A DNA stretch of 64,000 nt from Paractinoplanes polyasparticus (GCF_019710575.1 NZ_JAHWFK010000019.1:62001-126000), one strand, 5' to 3'. Counted from the stretch's first letter, positions 43,030 to 51,991 are shown. The notes: generated by a model not told the origin, from the letters alone. A program made the numbers and translations.

Positions 43030-43112
43030 GCCTTTCGGTGGCCGGGACGCGTCGCCCGCCGAGCCTTTCGGTGGCCGGGGACGCGTCGCCCGCCGAGCCT
43101 TTCGGTGGCGGG
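43030..43112. repeat. Tandem repeat, 33-34 base unit, about 2.5 copies
   Basis: The core GCCTTTCGGTGGC starts at 43030, 43063 and 43097, with spacers GGGACGCGTCGCCCGCCGA nearly identical between the first two copies. It lies between the phosphotransferase start and the end of the LLM gene. Origin by slippage is likely. I see no gene in 42912-43143 beyond it. Confidence 0.75.
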
Positions 43113-43143
43113 ACCGCCGCCGCCGAGGCGATCCGACGCCGAA

Positions 43144-43944
43144 TCAGGCCACCTGGGTCCGAGCCGGTGGGCCCTGGCTGATCCGTTCCGAGGCGAAGGC
43201 AACGCCGCCGCGCCAGTAGCCGAGCGCCTCGATCCACCAGGTCAGGCCGGCTTCGGCGTAGGGCGCTGTCTGTTCCGCTGCCGTCGCCGGGTCGGTGGCG
43301 CCCTCCAGCACGAAGTCGTACGGGCGGTTCACCCGACGCGGCTGCCGCTCGGACTCGCCTCGGACGAAGGCGACAGTCGCGGCGAACTCGTCGAGGGGGA
43401 CGTTGCGTTCACGCTGGTTCTCGTAGATGGGCATGGCGCCGTCGAAGCGGGCGGCCCGGCGCAGACCCGGGCGGTGCGGCCAGAGCCCCCCGCACCAGAT
43501 CGGGATGCGACCGGCGCCCCACTCGGCCCACAACGCGCTGAGCCGGTCGATCCGCTCGTCGAGGGCGCGGCCGCGTGCCCTCAGGTCGGCGTCGAGGCCG
43601 AAGTCGGTGAACTCCCGGTCGAGCGAGCCGATGATCGGCAGCACGGTGAGCCGCCCACCGGACAGGACGTTGAGGGCGGCTGTCTCCTGGGCGACGTCCT
43701 GCACCTGCCGCCGGGGCAGCACGACCGTGAGGATGATCTGCACCCGCTCGGTGGCCGCCGCGATCGCCGACGCCGCCACCACGGCGTTCGTGACCGGCCA
43801 GTCCGGGTCGTGATAGAGCAGGTGGTCCCACAGATGCACGCCGTCCCATCCGTGCCGTTCGGCCGCGATCCCCAGCTCGACGATCCGCCGGACGTCCCCG
43901 AATTCCCCGACCGTCGGCAGACCAACGGCGTACTTCAATCCCAT
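43144..43944 (-). CDS. LLM-class flavin/F420 oxidoreductase
   Basis: 266 aa. TIM-barrel LLM enzyme with YAVGLPTVGEFGDVR, DGVHLWDHLLYHDPD, VLPRRQVQDVAQETAALN and the GGRLTVLPIIG turn. It is shorter than the usual 280-350 aa because the C-terminal helices are reduced. Substrate unknown. It is separate from the LLM enzyme at 3082-3939 in sequence. The start is 340 bases from the mycosin gene end across a repeat region. Confidence 0.82.
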   Translation of the reverse strand: MGLKYAVGLPTVGEFGDVRRIVELGIAAERHGWDGVHLWDHLLYHDPDWPVTNAVVAASAIAAATERVQIILTVVLPRRQVQDVAQETAALNVLSGGRLTVLPIIGSLDREFTDFGLDADLRARGRALDERIDRLSALWAEWGAGRIPIWCGGLWPHRPGLRRAARFDGAMPIYENQRERNVPLDEFAATVAFVRGESERQPRRVNRPYDFVLEGATDPATAAEQTAPYAEAGLTWWIEALGYWRGGVAFASERISQGPPARTQVA

Positions 43945-44167
43945 GCCCGCACCCTACTGAGGCCCAGCAGGGTCCCCGTGGACCCCCTCACGGCAACCCA
44001 GGAACACGTTCCCGAGCATTGCGCTTCTTACTTTCGCCCCTCGACCGGCAAAGCCTCCCACCCGGGCACTCTGCCCGGCTGACGCACGGCGGATCACCGG
44101 CGCCCCGCGCAACGCGCTTTGGGTGGCCATCGCTCCCGGCGTACCTACTCTCGGGCGCAGCGGGAGG
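43945..44167. other. Short region without recognisable gene
   Basis: Between the LLM start and the stop-preserving repeats before the mycosin end. It should include the LLM promoter. I see no palindrome or conserved frame. Confidence 0.4.
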
Positions 44168-44299
44168 TCACTCGGTGGGGCCGCGCGCGCCCAGGATGGT
44201 CGGGTCGTCGAGGGCGCGGCGGATGGTCAGTCGGTGGAGCCGCGCGCCCACAATGGCCGGGGCGGCGTAGGGCGCGGCGGGTAGTCAGTCGGTGGGGCC
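44168..44299. repeat. Degenerate tandem repeat of the mycosin gene 3' end
   Basis: A unit beginning TCAGTCGGTGG(G/A)GCC recurs at 44168 (one base changed), 44227 and 44285, with a 58-59 base period. The last copy is the real end of the mycosin gene, where TCA is the stop on the minus strand and the rest codes for ..GPTD. The earlier copies therefore look like duplicated gene ends that keep the stop context. Confidence 0.7.
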
Positions 44300-45493
44300 G
44301 GGGTCAGCGGGGTGCCAGGCGCGACGGCGGCCGGAGCGGACGACGACCGCAACAATGCCCAGCAGAAGCACGACGCCGCCGCCGATCGCGGCGAACAGCA
44401 TGGCGTTGCGCTGGGATCGCTCACGGCGGGCGGCCAGCGCGACAGCGGCCGGGTCGTTGGCGCCCATCCGCTCGGGGACCGGCTCGGCGCGGCCCTCGGT
44501 GTTCAACGTCGCGGTCAGTGCCCGGTAGGGGTTGAGCGCGCCCAGGCCGTACTCGGCGCTGGACGCACCGCCCGGCACCGGGTCGGCCGTGGCGACGATC
44601 CGCTGCCGCACCTGGGCCGGCGTGATCGCCGGGAAGCGCTGCTTGAGCAGGGCCGCCGTCGCCGAAACGAACGGCGTGGCGAAACTGGTGCCGCTGACCG
44701 ACGCGTGCCCGGAGACCCGGTTGGCCACCGTGACCGGCTCCCCGATCGCGACCAGGTCGACATAGTCGCCGCGCTGGGAGAACGACGCGCGTACGCCGCT
44801 GCTGGTGATCGCCCCGACCCCGATCACGCCCGGATAGCGGGCCGGGAACGGATCGGGATTGCCGTCGTCGGGGCCGCCCTTGTTGCCGACGGCGGCCACG
44901 ACGACCACGCCGGCCGCGATCGCCCGGGCCACCGCCGCCTTCACGTCGTCGTTGTTCTCGGTCATCACGAGCGAGAGGTTGATCACGTCGGCGTCGCCCT
45001 CGTCGACCGCCCAGTCGATCGCGTCGGCGAACTGGGCCGGGGTGCCACGGTCACCCACCACGTCGCCGCCGATCTCGAGCTGCTCGCTGATCCGCACCGG
45101 GACGATCACCGCGTCGGGCGCGAGCCCCTGGAAGCCCGTGTTGCCGGCCGGCGCGGCCCCGATGATGCTCGCCACCGCTGTGCCGTGACCGGCGCAGTCC
45201 TGCCGGCCGGACTGCTCGCCGTGCAGGAAATCTGCCCCCTCCTCGACACGTCCGCGCAGCTGGGGATGCTCGGCGTCGACGCCGGAGTCGATCACGGCGA
45301 CCCGCACGCCGGCGCCCGTGGCGAACCCGGCGAGCCGCTTGGGGTCGTACACCTGGTCTTCGGTCGGAACGCCCGCGGCGACCGGCGCGGCCGCACCCGG
45401 CTGCTCACAGACCACCGCCGCGCGGGCCGGCGCGGGAACCGTCAGCACCGCGACGAGCACCGCCCCGGCGGCGGCCGGCCGACGCCAGTCCAT
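44285..45493 (-). CDS. Mycosin-type subtilisin protease (S8), type VII secretion-associated
   Basis: 402 aa from ATG 45493. Signal peptide (GAVLVAVLTVPAPARA), then a subtilase domain with catalytic Asp69 (VIDSGVD), His103 (GHGTAVAS) and Ser270 (SGTSFATPF). One C-terminal membrane helix (about 370-392) is followed by a basic tail. This domain order is that of MycP proteins, which are anchored at the membrane and support ESX/type VII secretion. No ESX genes lie in this window, so it is an orphan copy here. Lies divergent from the cobalamin riboswitch and cobalt genes. Confidence 0.85.
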   Translation of the reverse strand: MDWRRPAAAGAVLVAVLTVPAPARAAVVCEQPGAAAPVAAGVPTEDQVYDPKRLAGFATGAGVRVAVIDSGVDAEHPQLRGRVEEGADFLHGEQSGRQDCAGHGTAVASIIGAAPAGNTGFQGLAPDAVIVPVRISEQLEIGGDVVGDRGTPAQFADAIDWAVDEGDADVINLSLVMTENNDDVKAAVARAIAAGVVVVAAVGNKGGPDDGNPDPFPARYPGVIGVGAITSSGVRASFSQRGDYVDLVAIGEPVTVANRVSGHASVSGTSFATPFVSATAALLKQRFPAITPAQVRQRIVATADPVPGGASSAEYGLGALNPYRALTATLNTEGRAEPVPERMGANDPAAVALAARRERSQRNAMLFAAIGGGVVLLLGIVAVVVRSGRRRAWHPADPGPTD

Positions 45494-45584
45494 CGAACAC
45501 CTCCGCACCTGTGGCAGCGATTCGCATGGATGGTATCGAGGGGGTGCGACAACCCCTGTTGTGCGTCCAGCGATCACACAGTTA

Positions 45585-45715
45585 GGTTGTGGGAACCATC
45601 TGCGGCGTCGTGAGGGAAACCGGTGAGATTCCGGTGCGGTCGCGCCACTGTGAACGAGGGTCTCGGTCCTCGTGAGTCAGGACGCTCACCCGTCGCAGCC
45701 TGTCATCCGGGACGC
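45585..45715 (+). promoter_or_regulatory. Cobalamin (B12) riboswitch
   Basis: The leader carries the conserved core GGGAAACCGG TGAGATTCCGG, then CGCGCCACTGTGA and the B12 box GAGTCAGGACGCTC. Flanking TGCGGCG and CGTCGCA give the closing stem. It precedes cbtB by 26 bases and its ribosome-binding site AAGGAGG. When adenosylcobalamin binds, cobalt transporter expression should fall. Exact ends are estimated. Confidence 0.9.
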
Positions 45716-45740
45716 GTCATCCCGCAAGGAGGTTCCTGCC

Positions 45741-45944
45741 ATGCCCAAGGCCACGACCGCAGGTCACGTGAGCACCCCCGCTGTCTCCCCGCGGCTGCTC
45801 TGGACGGCCCTGACCGTCGTCGCGTTCATGCTGCTCATCACCTACCTGGTCGCGTTCGACCAGGGTGCGGTGTCGCAGAGCGGCATGTACCTGCACGAGC
45901 TCATGCACGACGGCCGCCACCTGCTCGGCGTTCCGTGCCACTGA
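45741..45944 (+). CDS. cbtB: Cobalt transporter subunit CbtB
   Basis: 67 aa from ATG 45741 after AAGGAGG. One transmembrane helix (WTALTVVAFMLLITYLVAF) and a C-terminal metal-binding tail with several His (HELMHDGRHLLGVPCH), the CbtB signature. Under the cobalamin riboswitch. Partner of CbtA, whose start overlaps its end by ten bases. Confidence 0.9.
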   Translation: MPKATTAGHVSTPAVSPRLLWTALTVVAFMLLITYLVAFDQGAVSQSGMYLHELMHDGRHLLGVPCH

Positions 45945-46708
45945 GCGAGGGCTCGAAGGCGCCCACGTTCGGCGCCCTGCTGCTCCGGGGTCTGCTCGCA
46001 GGCCTGATCGCCGGTCTGCTGGCCGGCTTCTTCGCGTACGGCTTCGGCGAGCCCAAGATCGACGCGGCCATCGCCATCGAGGAAGCGGCCTCCGCCGCCC
46101 AGGTGCCCTCCGCCGAAGCCGGTCACGAAGAACCGCTCGTCAGCCGCGGCGGCCAGAAGGGCGGCCTGTTCCTGGCCACCGGTCTGTACGGCGCGGCCAT
46201 GGGTGGCCTGCTGGCCGTGGCGTACACGTTGCTCCGCCGCCGCCTGCGCACCGCGAGCGACACCCGCGCCGCCCTCAGCCTGGCCGGCGCCGCCCTGCTG
46301 GGCCTGGTGCTGGTGCCGTACGTGAAATACCCGCCGAACCCACCGGCCGTCGGCGACCCCGACACGATCAACCAGAGAACGATCAGCTACCTGGCGATCG
46401 TCGTCATCGGGCTGGTCGCGGTCTGGGCCGCCGTGGTCGCGAAACGCACCCAGCCCACCGAGTGGCGCCAGGCGATCGCCGCCGTGACCGGCTTCGTGGT
46501 CGTCGTGGTGATCGGCTACGCCCTGCTCCCGAACATCAACGAAGTTCCCGCCACCTTCCCGCCCGACCTGTTGTGGTCGTTCCGCCTGACCTCCCTGGGC
46601 ACCCAGGCCGTCATGTGGACCGTCCTCGGCCTCGCCTTCGCAGCGCTGCTGTCGCTGGGTCGCCGCCCAGCCACCCAGCCCGAGAAGGCAACCGCGGCCG
46701 CCGCCTGA
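45935..46708 (+). CDS. cbtA: Cobalt transporter subunit CbtA
   Basis: 257 aa from GTG 45935, inside the end of cbtB. About five to six hydrophobic helices with a long polar loop after helix 1, the CbtA layout. The pair CbtA/CbtB is a predicted cobalt importer found mostly with cobalamin riboswitches. This links cobalt supply to B12 synthesis, which the lysine 5,6-aminomutase at 61-63 kb will need. Start choice follows the coupling; an upstream in-frame start lies in the leader. Confidence 0.88.
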   Translation: MPLSEGSKAPTFGALLLRGLLAGLIAGLLAGFFAYGFGEPKIDAAIAIEEAASAAQVPSAEAGHEEPLVSRGGQKGGLFLATGLYGAAMGGLLAVAYTLLRRRLRTASDTRAALSLAGAALLGLVLVPYVKYPPNPPAVGDPDTINQRTISYLAIVVIGLVAVWAAVVAKRTQPTEWRQAIAAVTGFVVVVVIGYALLPNINEVPATFPPDLLWSFRLTSLGTQAVMWTVLGLAFAALLSLGRRPATQPEKATAAAA

Positions 46709-46827
46709 CGCGGCCCGTCCACCATCGCCGCTGCTTCACTGTAGCCGCTGCGCACGTTCGGCCCGACGCCGAGCGCGCGCAGCGGCGTTCACAACCTCAG
46801 GCTTGCCGAGCGACGTCCGCCGCAACC

Positions 46828-47841
46828 TCACAGCACCGCGTCGGCCCAGCGGGCGACCACCGTCAGCACCGGAGCGCGGCCGGCCAGCATCGCTTCGAGG
46901 CCGCGCTGGTCGTAGCCCGCCTTGCGACCACCGCCGTTCATCGCGGCCGTGACCATGCGGGGCGCGAGCCAGAAGTACTTCGCCGCGCCGCACGTCATGA
47001 TCGCGCGGCGGACCGTCTCGTCGTCGACCGCGCCGTCGAGGCCGCGCCGGTACTGCTCGGCCACGGCCGTGAGCACGTCGTCGAGCAGCGCGATGTCGAT
47101 CAGGCCGTCGAAGAACGTGTCCAGGGCCAGGTTCGCCGGGTCCTCGCCGATCGCCCCCGGCCCCGCGTACGCCCAGTCGAGCAGCACCGGGCCGCGCTGC
47201 GCGAAGACCAGGTTCATCGGCCAGACGTCGTGGTGGCACAACGTACGCGGCAGGTCGTCGGCCCGCGCGAGGATCTCGGCCCGCCGCTCCCACAACCGGC
47301 GCAGTCCATCCCGCAGCGATGGCACCCACACCGCCGCCAGCACCGGGTGCTCCCAGTCGAGGTCGGCGTCGAACGCGTTCGCCATCGTGTAGTCGCGTAG
47401 CCAGTCCCGCGCCAGCCACGGCTCCGTGGGTTGGCGACCGAGCCACTGCGCGTGCGCGCCACCCAGGCGGTAGGCAACATCGCCCAGCTGGGACACGTCG
47501 GCGGCCGGCCCGGCGGTGCCGGTCACGTCCTCGAGCCACATCGCCACCGACCCGTCGGGGCAGTCCACCTCCTCGTACAACTCGGGCCCGGGAAGGCCGG
47601 GCAGGGCGGTCGCGGCGAACCCGGACGCGTACGCCGCCGGCTCGCGCCGCCAGTAGTTGAAATGACCCGGATCATCGCTGGCCGCCAGGTGGCCGGCTGC
47701 GCCCTCTCGCCGCGGCGTCGCGATCTTGAGGATCGCGGTGCCTCCGTCACGGTGGACCCGCCAGACTCCGCCGGTCACCTCGTTCGCCGTGCTGTAAACA
47801 AGTTCCTCGACGGTCCATCCCGGACGGAGCAGGTTTTCCAC
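46828..47841 (-). CDS. Aminoglycoside-phosphotransferase-family kinase
   Basis: 337 aa. Kinase-fold phosphotransferase with the catalytic loop LCHHDVWPMNLVF and metal Asp in LLDWAYAGPGAIGEDPANL. The N-lobe has the Lys in AILKIATPR. It may phosphorylate a small molecule or antibiotic; specificity cannot be read. It is divergent from the DUF4037 gene (53 bases apart). Not closely similar to the smaller phosphotransferase at 42243-42911. Confidence 0.8.
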   Translation of the reverse strand: MENLLRPGWTVEELVYSTANEVTGGVWRVHRDGGTAILKIATPRREGAAGHLAASDDPGHFNYWRREPAAYASGFAATALPGLPGPELYEEVDCPDGSVAMWLEDVTGTAGPAADVSQLGDVAYRLGGAHAQWLGRQPTEPWLARDWLRDYTMANAFDADLDWEHPVLAAVWVPSLRDGLRRLWERRAEILARADDLPRTLCHHDVWPMNLVFAQRGPVLLDWAYAGPGAIGEDPANLALDTFFDGLIDIALLDDVLTAVAEQYRRGLDGAVDDETVRRAIMTCGAAKYFWLAPRMVTAAMNGGGRKAGYDQRGLEAMLAGRAPVLTVVARWADAVL

Positions 47842-47894
47842 AGGCCGACCTTATCGGCGCGAAACTGTCGGAGCCGCCCGCTACGGTCCTCGCC

Positions 47895-48941
47895 ATGACC
47901 GCATTCCTGCCCGGCGTCGAACTCGCCCGCCTCTTCTACGCCGAGGCGGTCCGCCCGCTCCTCGGCCACCGGCCCCATGCAGCCGCCCGCCTCGGCCCCG
48001 GCTCCGACGTGCTCGGCTTCGACACGCCCCGATCCACCGACCACGATTGGGGCCCGCGCCTCGAGCTGTTCGTCGACGACGACATCGGCGAGCTCGGCGC
48101 CCTGCTCAGCGAGCAGCTGCCGACACGCTTCCGCGGCTGGTCCACCCACTTCGAGCCGCCGGGCGCCCGGGTGCGCACGATGGCCGACGCCGACGGCCCG
48201 GTCGACCACTACGTGACGATCACCCCGTTCCCCCGGTGGTGCCACGGCCTGCTCGGCTTCGACCCGGCCGGCGGCGTCACCCCGCTCGACTGGCTCGCCA
48301 CACCCTGGCAGCGCTTCGCCGAGATCACCGGCGGCGCAGTCTTCCACGATCCGGGCGGTGCGATCTCCCGCGTACGCGAGAGCCTGCGCTGGTATCCGGC
48401 CGACCTCTGGCGCTACGTGCTGGCCACCCAGTGGCAGCGCATCGCCGAGGAAGAGCCGTTCCCCGCCCGCGCGGCCGAGGCCGGCGACGACCGCGGCGCA
48501 CGGGTGATCACCGCCCGGCTCTGCCGCGAGATCGCCCGGCTGTCCCTGCTCCAGTCGCGCCGCTGGCCGCCCTATTCGAAGTGGCTGATGGCCGCCCTGC
48601 CGCCCGACAAGTCCGCCTGGCACCTGACGGCCGCGCTGTTCGCCGACGACGCCCGCTCCCGCGAGGACGCGGTGTGCACCGCCCTCGAGGCCGCCGCCGA
48701 GAGACAGAACGAGCTCGGCCTGGCCGCAGAACTCCCCCCGACACGACGTGAGTTCCACGACCGGGGCTACGAGGTGATCGGCGGCGACCGTTTCGCCGAG
48801 GCCCTGCGCGACGCCATCACCGACCCGTCCCTGCGCACCCGTCCCCTGACCGGCGCGATCGACCAGATCACCGACAACACCGCCGTCCTCACGAGCCCAC
48901 CCATCTGCCGAGCCGTCACTGCGGCCGCCACCATCCCGTGA
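47895..48941 (+). CDS. DUF4037-containing nucleotidyltransferase-like protein
   Basis: 348 aa. The N-terminal motif GPGSDVLGFDTPRSTDHDWG resembles a nucleotidyltransferase active-site loop (GS..DxD-like), and the C-terminal helical part with WRYVLATQWQRIAEEE and RWPPYSKWL fits DUF4037. Such proteins are related to kanamycin-nucleotidyltransferase-like enzymes; function unproven. Divergent from the phosphotransferase. Confidence 0.75.
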   Translation: MTAFLPGVELARLFYAEAVRPLLGHRPHAAARLGPGSDVLGFDTPRSTDHDWGPRLELFVDDDIGELGALLSEQLPTRFRGWSTHFEPPGARVRTMADADGPVDHYVTITPFPRWCHGLLGFDPAGGVTPLDWLATPWQRFAEITGGAVFHDPGGAISRVRESLRWYPADLWRYVLATQWQRIAEEEPFPARAAEAGDDRGARVITARLCREIARLSLLQSRRWPPYSKWLMAALPPDKSAWHLTAALFADDARSREDAVCTALEAAAERQNELGLAAELPPTRREFHDRGYEVIGGDRFAEALRDAITDPSLRTRPLTGAIDQITDNTAVLTSPPICRAVTAAATIP

Positions 48942-49530
48942 CGCACCAGCCCGACCACCTGTACCCAGCAGCCCGAACCGCCGACGAATGGAGCACCAGC
49001 CTGCCCGCGTAGAACACCACTCCGCCCGCGGTCGCGCAGCCTTCTGCAGCGAGGCGAGGTCGAACCGGCAGATCGTGCCCGGGCCCGCGCTACGAACCAA
49101 TCAAGAGGAGCACCCGAACCGGCAGCGCAACTACCCCGGCAGTGCCGGCCCCGGTCGAAGGCGACAGCCCGGGCCGTCCGCGACAGTCGCCACGTCCCGG
49201 CCACCGAGCGCACACCGTCGAGGTAGCTCAGGAGCAGAAGTCGGTATCGCAGCCGCCACTCCCGCGATGCAGCAGGCCGAACAGATGTATCCAGCGTTGC
49301 CGAGGCGCACCTCGCTACCGCCGAAGGCCAAGCCCGCGCCACGGCTGTCGCCTGTCCCGCGGGCGCCATCGCGGTCGGCGGCGGCCCGCCACGTACCTGC
49401 CGGGCCGTTGCGCAACGCCCGGTCCGGCGTGCAATGGCCGGCGGCGGGGCGGGACGTCGCACAGCCCGGGATGTCTCACGGCCCGGGAAGGCGGTGCGAG
49501 GCGGGACGGAGGGCCGGATAGGTTCCGCTG
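48942..49530. other. Intergenic region without a recognisable gene
   Basis: About 590 bases. Frames exist on both strands but have biased Arg/Pro/Ala composition and no domain signature. I see no tRNA, palindrome or terminator. It contains the LysE promoter. Confidence 0.5.
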
Positions 49531-50166
49531 GTGATGACGATTGGTGCGCTGTGGTCCTTCGTCGTGGTCGTCGGCCTGCTCACGATGACTCCCGGGCTCG
49601 ATACCGCGCTCATCCTGCGGACGGCGACCGTCCGGTCGACGAGGCAGGCCTGGGGTGTGGTTCTCGGCATCCAGACCGGCACGCTCGTCTGGGGTGTGCT
49701 GGCCTCGGCGGGCATCACGGCGCTGCTGACCGCGTCGCACGTCGCCTACGACGTGGTCCGATGGACGGGTGCCGGCTATCTCGTCTGGATGGGGGCTCGC
49801 ATGCTGTGGGCCACGTGGCGCGGAGAGACGGCGGGCGACCATGACCCGCGCATGGCTTCCGCGGCCGGCTTCCGCGCCGGGTGGCGGCGCGGCCTGTTCA
49901 CCAACCTGCTCAACCCGAAGGTGGGCGCCTTCTACATGGCGCTGCTCCCCCAGTTCATCCCGGCCGGCGCGACGCCCTTGCTGTACGGCGTCCTGCTGGC
50001 GGGCGTGCACGTCGCGCTCGGGCTCCTGTGGTCCACGGCCCTGGTGGCAACGGCACGCCGGCTGCGCGGTCTATTGAGCCACCCCCGCGCCCGGCGTGTC
50101 CTCGACCGCGTCACCGGCGTCGTGATCGTCGCCTTCGGGATCCGCCTCGCCACCGAGGCTCGCTGA
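49531..50166 (+). CDS. LysE-family amino-acid exporter
   Basis: 211 aa from GTG 49531 (ATG 49534 possible). Five or six hydrophobic helices, with the family motif TPGLDTALILRTATVRSTRQAWG near the N-terminus and GLFTNLLNPKVGAFYMALLPQFI in the middle. LysE/RhtB proteins export amino acids such as lysine or threonine. The substrate is open. Its last bases begin a 78-base tandem repeat. Confidence 0.88.
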   Translation: MMTIGALWSFVVVVGLLTMTPGLDTALILRTATVRSTRQAWGVVLGIQTGTLVWGVLASAGITALLTASHVAYDVVRWTGAGYLVWMGARMLWATWRGETAGDHDPRMASAAGFRAGWRRGLFTNLLNPKVGAFYMALLPQFIPAGATPLLYGVLLAGVHVALGLLWSTALVATARRLRGLLSHPRARRVLDRVTGVVIVAFGIRLATEAR

Positions 50167-50320
50167 CACCACGCGGGGCAGGCCGAACACCACCGTGCAG
50201 GCCGACGGTCACCATGGCAGGCGTATCGCCGCCGAGGCCGCTGACGCCACCCCGAGAAGGCTGAGAACCACCGGGCCGGCCGACGGTCACCAAAGCGGGC
50301 GTCTCGTCACCAAGCGACCG
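50162..50320. repeat. 78-base tandem repeat starting at the LysE gene end
   Basis: Two imperfect copies start with GCTGACaCCAC at 50162 and GCTGACgCCAC at 50240, and share CCGACGGTCACCA and GCGGGCGT-like parts. As at the mycosin gene, the first copy begins at a gene end and the second repeats the stop context. No gene is seen in 50167-50487. Confidence 0.65.
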
Positions 50321-50487
50321 CGGGGACGGAGCTGGGTGGTCCGCCTGACGCACCGGGGGCTGGCTGGAGGCCGGGCAGGCAGTCGGAAGGCCACCTGGAC
50401 GGGTGCCACAGTCCCGCGAGTGGCCTGCTGTTGAAGGCTGCACCAAAGCCGCTGGACAACTTTTCTTTTCGGTGGGAGGGTGACGGC

Positions 50488-51276
50488 GTGGAAGACGTTG
50501 CAGTTATCGAGGACCCGGCTGCGGCTGAGGTGTCGCTTGACCCGATTCGTAATCGACTGCTGGCTGAGCTGGCCGTGCCGGGGTCGGCGGCGATGCTCGC
50601 CGGCAAGGTGGGCCTGCCGCGGCAGAAGGTGAACTACCACTTGCGGACGCTCGAGCAGCACGGCCTCGTCCGGCTCGTCGGGGAAAGGCGCCGGGGCAAC
50701 GTCACCGAGCGGATGATGCAGGCCACCGCGGCCTCGTACGTCATCTCGCCCAACGCGATGGCCTCGGTCGCGCCCGACCCCGACCGGGCGCCCGACCGGC
50801 TCTCGGCACGCTGGCTGCTCGCGCTGGCCGCCCGCCTCGTGCGCGAAGTGGGCTCCCTGATCACCGGCAGCGCCCGGGCGCGGCAACGGGTAGCTACGTT
50901 CGCCATCGACGGGGAGGTGCGATTCGCGTCTCCGTCCGAGCGGGCCGCCTTCGCCGAGGAACTCACGACAGCCGTCACCGACCTGCTCGGCCGCTATCAC
51001 AGCGAGGCCGGCCGTAAGCACCGCATCGTCGTGGCCCTGCACCCCGCCCTCGACTCCGCTGCGCCGCCGGCCCAGCAGCAGATGACCACAGCACCTCCGG
51101 CCACCAACCCCGCCCCTGCCGTTCAGGAGCAGCTGCCCCCGACACCCGCGGCAGCCCTGGACCGGCGGACCAGCGCGCCTCCGGATCCTGGCCCGGACGC
51201 ACACGAACGGCCGACCGGCGCGCCTCCCGCCACTGGCCGGGAACAGAGGGCCGAGCGCGACGGTGAACAGCGGTGA
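50488..51276 (+). CDS. ArsR-like winged-helix transcriptional regulator
   Basis: 262 aa from GTG 50488, after GGGAGGG at 50474. The winged helix is LPRQKVNYHLRTLEQHGLVRLV near the start; a longer domain follows, with an Ala/Pro-rich C-terminal tail. Such HTH_20-type regulators often control the SRPBCC gene beside them. Here the stop overlaps the SRPBCC start by four bases (GTGA), so they are translated together. The protein is large for an ArsR-family regulator (usually 100-120 aa). Confidence 0.8.
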   Translation: MEDVAVIEDPAAAEVSLDPIRNRLLAELAVPGSAAMLAGKVGLPRQKVNYHLRTLEQHGLVRLVGERRRGNVTERMMQATAASYVISPNAMASVAPDPDRAPDRLSARWLLALAARLVREVGSLITGSARARQRVATFAIDGEVRFASPSERAAFAEELTTAVTDLLGRYHSEAGRKHRIVVALHPALDSAAPPAQQQMTTAPPATNPAPAVQEQLPPTPAAALDRRTSAPPDPGPDAHERPTGAPPATGREQRAERDGEQR

Positions 51277-51980
51277 GCACGGGCAAGGAATACGAGGTCG
51301 GCATCGAGGTCACCGTTGCGGCTGGGCCCGAGCAGGTCTGGGAAGCCGTGGCGACCGGGGCCGGCGTGTCTTCGTGGTACATCGGACGGACCGAGGTCGA
51401 CGGCTCGACCGTGCGGACGGCCTTCGGCGGTGGCAACATGCCGGCGTCCGCGATCACGGCGGCCGACGAGCCGGAGCACTTCGCCTTCCGTACGCCTACC
51501 GCGCCCGACGGGCGTTTTCAGGCCTTCGAGTTCCTCGTCGAGGGACGCGACCGGTCGGCCACCGTGCTGCGCGCCGTCAGCAGCGGCTTTCTTCCGGGTG
51601 AGGACTGGGCCGACGAGTACGAAGCCATGTCGTACGGCCTCTCCCTGTTCTTCGCCACGCTGGTCGAATATCTCGAACACTTCGCGGGACGGGCCGGAAC
51701 ACCCGTCACGGCGTTCGGGCCGCCGGTCGACGACTGGGCCGCCGCCTGGGCAGCGCTCCACCGCGCGCTCGGGCTGAGCGCCTCACCGACGGCCGGCGAC
51801 GTCACCCCCGACGGTGGCGAAGTGTTCTTCACCAACCCGCACAGCCTTGCCATCCGTACGCCGGAGGGTCTGCTCCGCTACATCCGCGGCTTCAACGGAT
51901 CCATGGTGGCCGCCCACGTGATCTTCCCGCCCGCCGACGCCGGCGCCGGCCGGTGGCAGAACTTCCTCCACGCACACTGA
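51273..51980 (+). CDS. SRPBCC (AHSA1-like) domain protein
   Basis: 235 aa from GTG 51273. An N-terminal SRPBCC domain with VTVAAGPEQVWEAVATG and VSSWYIG (hydrophobic ligand cavity fold), then a second strand-rich part (GLSLFFATLVEYLEHF). Coupled to the regulator by a four-base overlap. The pattern is of a regulator plus lipid-binding effector; the ligand is unknown. Confidence 0.82.
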   Translation: MSTGKEYEVGIEVTVAAGPEQVWEAVATGAGVSSWYIGRTEVDGSTVRTAFGGGNMPASAITAADEPEHFAFRTPTAPDGRFQAFEFLVEGRDRSATVLRAVSSGFLPGEDWADEYEAMSYGLSLFFATLVEYLEHFAGRAGTPVTAFGPPVDDWAAAWAALHRALGLSASPTAGDVTPDGGEVFFTNPHSLAIRTPEGLLRYIRGFNGSMVAAHVIFPPADAGAGRWQNFLHAH

Positions 51981-51991
51981 GGAGCACGCCC

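Noticed and set aside
43030..43112. CRISPR-like direct repeats
   Set aside because: Only about 2.5 copies without unique spacers, contiguous tandem units; no cas genes.
48988..49521. 177-aa plus-strand frame in the gap before LysE
   Set aside because: No ribosome site, no domain and low-complexity composition; treated as non-coding.
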